Shown in pieces: positions 8,064 to 15,148 of a stretch of 64,000 bases of DNA. The notes under the pieces are model-generated. The model was not told the origin of the DNA and did no database searches. It saw only the letters and a list, made by a program, of their open reading frames with translations. The stretch is taken from contig NZ_BMJP01000001.1 of assembly GCF_014643515.1 (NCBI RefSeq), positions 1 through 64,000 of the forward strand, in the 5' to 3' direction. The position numbers and the translations under genes are program-made. Position 1 is the first letter of the stretch. The number at the start of each line of letters is the position of its first letter. This DNA comes from Sphingomonas prati. Its GTDB lineage: Bacteria > Pseudomonadota > Alphaproteobacteria > Sphingomonadales > Sphingomonadaceae.

Positions 8064-9139
8064 CGATCCGCATCACATGGCGACGGACCCTGCTGGCGAT
8101 CGTCGCGGCCGCGTTGCTCGGGCTCGGCATCGGCTGGTCGGGCGCCATCAACGTCGGGGCCTCGACCGGCCACTGGGCGGTCACCGACTGGTTCCTCCAC
8201 TGGGTGATGCGCAAGTCGGTCCGCACCCATGCCGCACTGACGGTGGATGCGCCCGCCACCGATACGACCGGCCTCGCATCGGCCGCCGGCCATTTCGCGG
8301 GGCAATGCTCTGTCTGCCACGGCGCGCCCGGCGAACGCCCCTCCCCCGTCATGCAGGCCGCCACCCCGCCCGCACCGGACCTGGCCGTCAACGCGCGCGA
8401 CTGGACCGACGAACAGCTGTTCTGGATCCTGAAACACGGCGTGAAGTTCAGCGGCATGCCCGCCTGGCCGGTGCAGGACCGCGACGACGAGGTCCGCCGC
8501 ATGGCCGCCTTCGTCCGCCGGCTGCCCGCCATGACGCCCGAAACCTATCGCGCGCTCGCCTACGGCCCCGGCGGCCGGATCAACACCGGCACGGTGCGCC
8601 AGGTCGCCGACGCGGTGCCCGACTGCGCACGCTGCCACGGCGCGGATGGACAGGGTCGCGGCCCGGACGTCCCCGTGCTCGCCGGACAGAAGGCCGCCTA
8701 TCTCGAGGCGGCGCTGCGCGACTACGCCACCGGCCGGCGCCACAGCGGCGTGATGCAGTCCGCCGCCGCGCGCATCGACGCCCCCACCATGCGCGGCCTC
8801 GCCACGCTCTACGCCGCAATGCCACGCCCGGTGGTCCCGGCTGCCGCTACCGCGCGCGACGCAACCGGCGATCTGGCCGATGCGGCCCGGATCGTGGGGC
8901 GGGGCATATCGTCGCTGAACGTGCCGGCCTGCGCCAGTTGTCACGGTATGCGTGGCCGTGCCGACTATCCCCGGCTGGACGGTCAGAAGGCCGCCTACCT
9001 CGCTGCTCGCCTCCACGCCTTCCGTGGCGAGAAGGGCGTCGTCGATGCACGCAAATCCCCCGACATCATGCCGACCATCGCCCGCCGCCTTCCCGAAGCG
9101 AGCATCGACGACCTCGCCCGTTATTACGCGACGCGCTGA
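8060..9139 (+). CDS. Exported triheme cytochrome c
   Basis: The 359-aa protein has an N-terminal hydrophobic anchor or signal (about 10-30) and three CxxCH heme motifs: CSVCH (83-87), CARCH (189-193) and CASCH (291-295). The last two domains share a repeated GQKAAYL segment, as in cytochrome c4-like duplications. As the last gene of the caa3 operon it is a strong candidate electron donor to subunit II. The heme motifs are certain; the electron path is inferred. Confidence 0.9.
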   Translation: MTIRITWRRTLLAIVAAALLGLGIGWSGAINVGASTGHWAVTDWFLHWVMRKSVRTHAALTVDAPATDTTGLASAAGHFAGQCSVCHGAPGERPSPVMQAATPPAPDLAVNARDWTDEQLFWILKHGVKFSGMPAWPVQDRDDEVRRMAAFVRRLPAMTPETYRALAYGPGGRINTGTVRQVADAVPDCARCHGADGQGRGPDVPVLAGQKAAYLEAALRDYATGRRHSGVMQSAAARIDAPTMRGLATLYAAMPRPVVPAAATARDATGDLADAARIVGRGISSLNVPACASCHGMRGRADYPRLDGQKAAYLAARLHAFRGEKGVVDARKSPDIMPTIARRLPEASIDDLARYYATR

Positions 9140-9314
9140 ATCGCCGCTTGGTACTCCACGTCCGTTATGGGCGGATCAGCATGGTTGGGACCAAGTCGTC
9201 GCTTGCCGCGGTCATCAAGGGCATGAAGTCCGTCTTGCCGGGCACGTGCGTGAAGCGGTTCGTTTGCCAGCGGCAGCTGTAAAACCCCAGACGTTGCTCA
9301 TTGCTTCGGTCTCG

Positions 9315-10676
9315 TCACGGCCGTGCGATGGCGGCCGCGTGGGCACGGATCGCCGCCTGCGTCGCGATGTCGCTGTCGAAGACGCCGTACCAGCCCTGCG
9401 GCTCGTGCGGCGGGTCGCCCATGTAAGCGAGGTCGCCGCGCCGGAAGCGGTGGTCGGCGTGGGCGGCACGCGCTTCGCCGTTCCAGGCCCAGAAATTGGA
9501 CCCGGACAGCGGCCCGCCGGCGGTAATGTCCGCTTCGATCGCGGCGTAGACCTGACGGTAGAATCGGTCCTTGTAGGTGGTCGTGATCGACGGATCATAG
9601 GCGTTCTGCCCGTCGCGCGGGTAACCGAACTCCTCGATCACCAGCGGCTTTCCCAGCGTGTGCGCTAGGCGGACGTGCGCGGCGATATAGTCCGCGACCC
9701 GGGCGGCACCGGCGTCATAGGTTGCGGCGAGGCTGCCCGCGTCCATCCAGCTCCAGTTGTTCGGCCAGATGTGCGCCGTGAGATAGTCGATCGAGGCCGG
9801 CCGGTGCGCGGCCAGCACGATCTCCTCGCGCTCGATCGACCCCTTCAGCCCTTCCGAGCCGGTGGAGACGAGATGGAGCGGATCGAGCGTTTTGATGAAG
9901 CGCGCGGTCTCGTCGATCCAGCGGTAGAAGCGCGGCAGGTTGGCGAGGGCCACTGTTTCGGATCCGCCGGGGCGCGGTTCGTTGGCGAGCTGCCAGGCCA
10001 TGATCGTCGGGTCGTCGGCATAGCGGACGCCGGTGACGCCGTTGGTGCGGGTGACAACCGCGCGGATGTAGTCGCGGTAACGGGCCTGCGCCGGCCGGCT
10101 GGAATAGAAGGCAGCGTTCCAGTCCGGAAACTCCGGCCAAGGATGCGCCGGATCGTTCATGTTGATGAAACGCCCGCCATTGACCCAGGACAGGTATGTC
10201 ATCATGCCGCCCGACCATTCCCAGAAATTGGTGAGGTAGAGGACGGCGCTCATGTCCCGCTTTGCCAGTTCGGACAGCGTCCAGTCGAGGCCCGCGAGCA
10301 GGGCCTCGTCATAGCGTGCGCTCGCATCCCGGAAGCCGGGGGTGATCGAGTTCTTGAGAGGCGACAGTTCGGCCGAACCGAGAATGCGCAGGTTGCGGAT
10401 GCCGAGCGCCTGCAACCGGTCCAGTTCGCGTGTCATTCGAGCGCGGTCGCCATAGGCTGTGTCCGCACCCAGCCATGCACTGTACCAGATGTTGGCGCCG
10501 GCATAGCGATAGGGCCGCCCGTTGCGGCGGAAACCGAGACGGTCCACCGTGACGAAGCCGGTGGTGGAAGCCCGGCCGATCGCCCCGCGCGCGAATGGCC
10601 GCCGGGTGGCGCAGCCCGCCGCCGCGGTCAGGATCGCTACCCCCGCCAGAAGCGTCGCACGTCTGGTCATCCTCAT
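9315..10676 (-). CDS. GH5 beta-mannanase-like lipoprotein
   Basis: The 453-aa product begins MRMTRR and has a lipobox (TAAAGC, Cys22), so it should be a lipoprotein. The chosen ATG has an AAGGGGGG ribosome site 7 nt upstream. A TIM-barrel GH5 domain carries acid/base Glu233 in QLANEPR and nucleophile Glu349 in VIEEFGYPRDG, with aromatic substrate-cleft motifs such as HIWPNNWSW. The pattern fits GH5_7 endo-1,4-beta-mannanases. It stands alone between the oxidase operon and a second glycosidase cluster. Substrate specificity is inferred from family resemblance. Confidence 0.88.
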   Translation of the reverse strand: MRMTRRATLLAGVAILTAAAGCATRRPFARGAIGRASTTGFVTVDRLGFRRNGRPYRYAGANIWYSAWLGADTAYGDRARMTRELDRLQALGIRNLRILGSAELSPLKNSITPGFRDASARYDEALLAGLDWTLSELAKRDMSAVLYLTNFWEWSGGMMTYLSWVNGGRFINMNDPAHPWPEFPDWNAAFYSSRPAQARYRDYIRAVVTRTNGVTGVRYADDPTIMAWQLANEPRPGGSETVALANLPRFYRWIDETARFIKTLDPLHLVSTGSEGLKGSIEREEIVLAAHRPASIDYLTAHIWPNNWSWMDAGSLAATYDAGAARVADYIAAHVRLAHTLGKPLVIEEFGYPRDGQNAYDPSITTTYKDRFYRQVYAAIEADITAGGPLSGSNFWAWNGEARAAHADHRFRRGDLAYMGDPPHEPQGWYGVFDSDIATQAAIRAHAAAIARP

Positions 10677-11070
10677 GCTGCGCCCCCCTTGAACCACGCA
10701 TACGGTTCATGCCCCGACCGCCGGTGAAGGGCCTGGGTATTTCGCCGCGTCCGCATCGTAAAGGCCGATGTCGCGGCGATCTGATCCGAACGAACGCCCT
10801 AAGGTGAGGGGCTTCGGTTGGTTACTTTCGCGGATCCGCGGACCGAGACCACCTAAGTCGATGTCGCGACGGATTTCGACGCTGATCTCCGCTGTGCGAC
10901 GCGGATGGCATCCCGCGATTGCATCGGTGTCGCCCGCAAGTCTGTCTCGATAGACAGCGGGGCCGATCGGATAACCGCTGCTGGTCAGTTCAACCGCGAT
11001 CACGCAAAGACTGCCACTCCATGGTGTCAGCAGACAGGAGCTGACTCAACGGATGGTCGAGGCTGTGCGC
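10677..11070. other. Intergenic region, no convincing gene
   Basis: About 390 nt upstream of the GH5 gene. A minus-strand open frame at 10707-11003 lacks a good ribosome site and family features. Two small palindromes are visible: CGCGGATCCGCG at 10829-10840 and CTGTCT-CGAT-AGACAG at 10942-10957. Either could be an operator or chance. Confidence 0.35.
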
Positions 11071-11445
11071 TCAACGTCGTTGCGGGCGCCGGGCGTCACC
11101 CATCGAACGCGGTGCGAACGGGACGAGGAACAGCGCCAGCACGAGCACCAGCACGGTCGCGATCAGCCAGTCGCCGCCGAGCCATTCCGCGACATGCTTG
11201 ATGGCAAGGGTCAGTGCTGCCGCGAACGGAAGACCCTTTGCTACCGATGCACGGGTCGTTGCGACATGCGTGGCCCGGGACGTACCGCGCGCGGGCGGCG
11301 TCGCTTCGGATGTGTGGCGATCCGGTGCCGGCTTGACCCGTGCCAGCGCATGACCGGTGGGCAAGGCCGTTATCGGTCGGCGCGCGGTCGGCCAATCCGG
11401 AAGCGCAGCGACGGTGTCGTTTTCGGCAAAAGCGACATAGGCCAT
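11071..11445 (-). CDS. Hypothetical protein with C-terminal membrane helix
   Basis: This possible 124-aa protein starts MAYVAFAEND. It has a low-complexity Pro/Arg/Thr middle section and one strong hydrophobic segment near 97-114 (IATVLVLVLALFLVPFA) followed by a basic tail, which would suit a C-tail anchor. No family is recognised and the ribosome site is weak. An opposite-strand frame covers the same DNA; this strand is preferred for the well-formed helix and codon use. Confidence 0.42.
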   Translation of the reverse strand: MAYVAFAENDTVAALPDWPTARRPITALPTGHALARVKPAPDRHTSEATPPARGTSRATHVATTRASVAKGLPFAAALTLAIKHVAEWLGGDWLIATVLVLVLALFLVPFAPRSMGDARRPQRR

Positions 11446-11575
11446 GATTGTTCGCCCGATCGATCCTGTTGGCCGCGACTGATCCTCACCAAAAGCGGAG
11501 CCGAGCGCCGCCACCAGATGAAGAGCTGGGAGAGTATGAGGACGAGTCGTCCTGCAAGCCTACCACCGCGAGTTC

Positions 11576-11636
11576 TGTACCGCTCGGTATTCCTGCGCTG
11601 CGGTTGCGTCAACCGATTTCTGTACCGGCAGGTAGA
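11576..11636. promoter_or_regulatory. Tandem imperfect palindromes near the end of the glycosidase operon
   Basis: The 10-mer TTCTGTACCG occurs at 11573 and 11618, 45 bp apart. Each begins an imperfect palindrome, TACCG-CT-CGGTA (11578-11589) and TACC-GGCA-GGTA (11623-11634). They resemble the GH3-upstream operator. A regulatory role is a guess. Confidence 0.28.
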
Positions 11637-11667
11637 TTAATCGCAGATGACGGTCGCGGCCGTCGGG

Positions 11668-13716
11668 CTAGAAGAGTTTCATCTCCACCAGTCGGACGGA
11701 CCGGCCCGCGGGCTGGACGAGGACGAGGCGCAGTTTCTGCGCCGCGGTCGGGGACCAGCGGACATTGGTGATGCCGTTGGCGACCGGCGCTTCGGCCTGG
11801 GCAGGCAGGTCCTCCCACGTCTCGCCGCGAAGGACCTGGAGGCGATAAGCGGTGGGTGCGGCGAACTGCTTGCCGTCGGCGAAGAATGCCAGTTCCGCAC
11901 GGGCCAGCGTGGCAGGCTGGCCTAGATCGATCGCGAACCATTGCTCGCTCGCCGTCGTTGCCGGTGACCAGCCGTTGACCAGTTCCGGGAAGAACCAGGT
12001 CCGACCATCGACCGCGTCATGCATCGTTTCGGCATCCGCGCCGCTCGATGCGGTCAGTTTGGGGAAGCCGCCGCGTTCGATCTGCGCCGCCCGGTTGATG
12101 TCGCGCGCGACCGGGGCGTTCTGGGTTCGCTGGAGCGGGATCGTCAGGCGGGTCAGCTTGGCGCTGCGCCCCGCCTCACGGCCGTCCACGTCGACGCGGA
12201 GGCCCGCGCCCTGTCCGTAGTGGCGGCCGTCGGCGTCGTAGGTCACCGACACGAGGTGGCCGTGATAGGGAATCCGTTCGGCGCGGAACCAGCGGATCGG
12301 CGCGCCGGTGCCGGGCGCGGTCAGCAGCGGATTGATCTCCAGCACGTCGTCTGCGCGGGGGCGGATGCCGACGACGCCGGTCATGATCAGGTCGTTGAAA
12401 CCCGAATGGAAATAATGGTGGCTGCGGGCCAGCCCGACGATCGGCTTGCCCGTGGCGGGGTCATAATCCTCCTCCAGATCGAGGCGATCGCCCTGAAAAT
12501 GCATCTGCGCATATTGGCGGAGCAGGCGGAGGAAGTCGGCGCGGGTGACGACCGACTGACTATAGTGGTCGAGCAGGTTGGCCATGCCGGCCAGCACCTG
12601 CGTCGTCTGGAACGGCCAGACCGGGCCGTTCCACTGGCATTCGCGACTGGTGCCTTCGTAGCGATATTGCCGCATATAATGTTCGTAACTGGGCTCGACC
12701 GTGCGCAGGCCGGCGGGACCGGCGAGTTCGTCTGGTTTCAGGATGTGCGTCCAGGCGGCGCTGTAGCGCGCGTCGTCGTCCGGCAGGTCGAACGTCCATG
12801 GGACATAGCCGACCAGCTCGCGCCCGCGGATCGGGTTCCAGTATTTCACGTGCGCGTTGGTGACCTGATAGCGGTCGGTGAAGTGCTGGAACTGCGGGTT
12901 CCAGAGGCTTTCCTGCACGCGCTGCTTGATGGCGGCGGCGCGGCCGGCATAATCGGCGGATGCCTTCGGATCGCCGGACAGCGCGGTCATGGCGGACAGC
13001 GCGCGGGCGTTGGCGAACATGTAGGCGTTGACCGACGGGCGGAACGCCTCGCCCCCGCGGAACCCGTCCTTGCCGCCCGAGGCGTCGATCGACGAGATGG
13101 TATATTCGGTCGCGTCGAGCAGCGGTTCGACCCAGTAGAGGTTCTTCGACCAGTCGAAATGATCGAACCACGCGTCGTACAATGTCCGCATGGCGGGGAC
13201 ATGGGCAAGGACCGCGGCCTGGTCTCCGTCGACCAGGTACCGGCTCCAGACGGAGTCGGCCATATAGTCGGTAAAGTGGCGGTTGTTGCCGCCCTGATCG
13301 TACATATAGTCGATATAGTCCGCCGCGAACCGCCGGTCGTTCAGCCAGCGCAGTTCGTTCAGGTGGAAACCGGTCGCGTCGTTCAGGCTGGCATAGGGTT
13401 CACGCTGCCAGCTGACATCGTCCGCGAACTCGGTCGTGATGTAGCCGAGCTTGCCCAGATCGCGCTGATGCGCGCGGACGATCTGCCAGCGATAATAATA
13501 GACCTGGTCGAGCATCGGGTCGGACGACTGGAAGAACGGGATGCGGTCGCGGTACCAGGCGGCGTCGTTGCCGAACCGCTGCTGCGCGATCGCGTCAAGA
13601 TCGAGATGGGATTTGGTCTTCGGCGCCGCCTGCACCGCGGGCATCGCCGTGACGAGCAGGGCGGTCATCATGGCACGGACGAACGATCCGGCGCGTGCGG
13701 TCTTGCGGAAAGTCAT
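11668..13716 (-). CDS. Exported MGH1-like (alpha/alpha)6 glycosidase with C-terminal discoidin-like domain
   Basis: The 682-aa product has a signal peptide (MTFRKTARAGSFVRAM, then a hydrophobic stretch ending AVQA). The start has a GAGAGGTGGGC site. The main domain resembles the mannosylglycerate-hydrolase-like, GH63-related (alpha/alpha)6 toroids, with segments such as FADDVSWQREPY, GGEAFRPSVNAYMF and ECQWNGPVWPFQT. Residues from about 545 to the end look like an F5/8 type C (discoidin, CBM32-like) carbohydrate-binding domain. It is third in the GH31-GH43 operon, 25 nt after GH43. Fold class is reasonably sure; substrate is unknown. Confidence 0.8.
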   Translation of the reverse strand: MTFRKTARAGSFVRAMMTALLVTAMPAVQAAPKTKSHLDLDAIAQQRFGNDAAWYRDRIPFFQSSDPMLDQVYYYRWQIVRAHQRDLGKLGYITTEFADDVSWQREPYASLNDATGFHLNELRWLNDRRFAADYIDYMYDQGGNNRHFTDYMADSVWSRYLVDGDQAAVLAHVPAMRTLYDAWFDHFDWSKNLYWVEPLLDATEYTISSIDASGGKDGFRGGEAFRPSVNAYMFANARALSAMTALSGDPKASADYAGRAAAIKQRVQESLWNPQFQHFTDRYQVTNAHVKYWNPIRGRELVGYVPWTFDLPDDDARYSAAWTHILKPDELAGPAGLRTVEPSYEHYMRQYRYEGTSRECQWNGPVWPFQTTQVLAGMANLLDHYSQSVVTRADFLRLLRQYAQMHFQGDRLDLEEDYDPATGKPIVGLARSHHYFHSGFNDLIMTGVVGIRPRADDVLEINPLLTAPGTGAPIRWFRAERIPYHGHLVSVTYDADGRHYGQGAGLRVDVDGREAGRSAKLTRLTIPLQRTQNAPVARDINRAAQIERGGFPKLTASSGADAETMHDAVDGRTWFFPELVNGWSPATTASEQWFAIDLGQPATLARAELAFFADGKQFAAPTAYRLQVLRGETWEDLPAQAEAPVANGITNVRWSPTAAQKLRLVLVQPAGRSVRLVEMKLF

Positions 13717-13741
13717 GCCCACCTCTCGTTGCCTCGCCACC

Positions 13742-15124
13742 TCAGCGGTTGAACCGCCAGGAATCGACGTCGATCAGGCTATCGTCGCCCTTGCCGCGGA
13801 ACACCATGTAAAGATCGTGTCGCCCGGTCGCGCCGGAGACGGCGGCTGTCCGGTCCTGCCACCGTGCGGCGGCAGCGGACGGGCCGGCCTGTACCGTGCC
13901 CAGCAGGGGGCCATCGACCGCGTCGGCGTGCAGTTCGATGGTGGCGTCGGGTTTGGCATTGGCGACGGTCGCGGTGAAGGTGCGGGCACCCGTCTTGCCG
14001 AAATCGACCCCGGCCACCTTGATGTAGCTGCGGTCGGTGGCGCGCGTCACATAGACGCCGGTGCGGTCGTCCTGGGCGGTCGTCACGCCCATCGCCCAGT
14101 CATAGGGCCGGTCGCGGTCGCGCTTGATCCGCGAGGTCCAGGCGATCGTCTCCGCCTCGACCCGCTTGTAGGGATCGAGCGTGCCGATCTGCGGCGCGCT
14201 GACCTTGTCCCACCAATGGAGGTTGGGGATGGTCCCGTCGGCGTTGTAGTCGAACTTGGCGACCGAGACCGAGCGGCGTTCGTGATGGATCGGCGTCAGC
14301 GCGAAATTATGTTCGTAGCTGAACCCGAAGACGTAGGAGCCGCCCTTATAGTCGACGATGCCGGGATGGTTGCCGGTCGCGCGCGTGTCGTGATCCATGA
14401 TGGGGCCCTTGTAGGTCCACGGTCCGGTCGGCTTGGTGCTCATCGCGTAGCCGATCCCTTCGGAGCAGCAGGTCGAGGCGAATGCCATGTAATAATGGCC
14501 CTTGCGCTTGTAGAACCACGGGCCTTCCTGATAATCGGTGATGCGCGGTTCGAGCTTCGTGATCGGGCCGGCGTAGGATATCATGTTCTTGTTCAGCTTG
14601 ACGTACCACAGGTCGGGATTTCCCCAGTAGAGATAGGCCTGGCCGTCGTCGTCGATCCACACCGTCGGGTCGATATTGTCGGCGGCGGGCGCGATCAGCG
14701 GTTTGCCGAGTGCGTCCTTGAATGGCCCGGCCGGCGTGTCGGCGACCGCCACCGCGATGACGTTCTTGGGTTTCCCCGCGATGCTGATGGGCGCGTAGAG
14801 GTAGAATTTGCCGGCGCGTTCGATGACCTGCGGCGCCCAGGCGTCGTTGGTCTGCACCGCCCAGGGAAAGGTCTCGAGCGAGGCGACGACGCCGCGATCC
14901 GTCCAATTCGCCATGTCGGTCGAACTGTAAAGCCGCCAATCAAGCATCTTGAACCCGTCGGCATCGTCCTCGTCATGGCTGGTGTAGAGATAGACGACGC
15001 CGTCATGCACCAGCGGCGCGGGATCGGCGGTGAAACGGGTCTGGATGATCGGATTGTCGGCGTGGGCCACGGCAAGCGGCGCCGCGATGGCGAACAGGGC
15101 CGCTGCGCATGATAGTCGGTTCAT
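13742..15124 (-). CDS. Exported glycoside hydrolase family 43 with CBM6-like domain
   Basis: The 460-aa protein has a signal peptide (MNRLSCAAALFAIAAPLAVAHA). GGAGAGG lies 6 nt before the second of two ATGs, which is taken as the start. The five-bladed propeller begins with the catalytic-base region RFTADPAPLVHDG (Asp34); DDDGQAYLYWG and EGPWFYKRKGHYYM supply the other expected acidic positions. A C-terminal domain (about 340-460, RVEAETIAWT ... DVDSWRFNR) looks like CBM6. Family members are usually beta-xylosidases or alpha-L-arabinofuranosidases. It lies 24 nt after GH31. Confidence 0.88.
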   Translation of the reverse strand: MNRLSCAAALFAIAAPLAVAHADNPIIQTRFTADPAPLVHDGVVYLYTSHDEDDADGFKMLDWRLYSSTDMANWTDRGVVASLETFPWAVQTNDAWAPQVIERAGKFYLYAPISIAGKPKNVIAVAVADTPAGPFKDALGKPLIAPAADNIDPTVWIDDDGQAYLYWGNPDLWYVKLNKNMISYAGPITKLEPRITDYQEGPWFYKRKGHYYMAFASTCCSEGIGYAMSTKPTGPWTYKGPIMDHDTRATGNHPGIVDYKGGSYVFGFSYEHNFALTPIHHERRSVSVAKFDYNADGTIPNLHWWDKVSAPQIGTLDPYKRVEAETIAWTSRIKRDRDRPYDWAMGVTTAQDDRTGVYVTRATDRSYIKVAGVDFGKTGARTFTATVANAKPDATIELHADAVDGPLLGTVQAGPSAAAARWQDRTAAVSGATGRHDLYMVFRGKGDDSLIDVDSWRFNR

Positions 15125-15148
15125 CGTCATCCTCTCCGGTCGGCCCGT

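Noticed and set aside
10829-10840. CGCGGATCCGCG palindrome as an operator
   Set aside because: A 12-bp GC-rich palindrome is easily found by chance here, and no gene start is suitably placed.
10707-11003. 98-codon minus-strand frame upstream of GH5
   Set aside because: No ribosome site or family features and atypical composition; treated as intergenic.
11053-11640. 195-codon plus-strand frame
   Set aside because: Arg/Cys-rich with no domain; the opposite strand gives a more protein-like product with a clear membrane helix.
12019-13752. 577-codon plus-strand frame opposite the MGH1-like gene
   Set aside because: No recognisable domain; the minus strand has a signal peptide, ribosome site and operon context.
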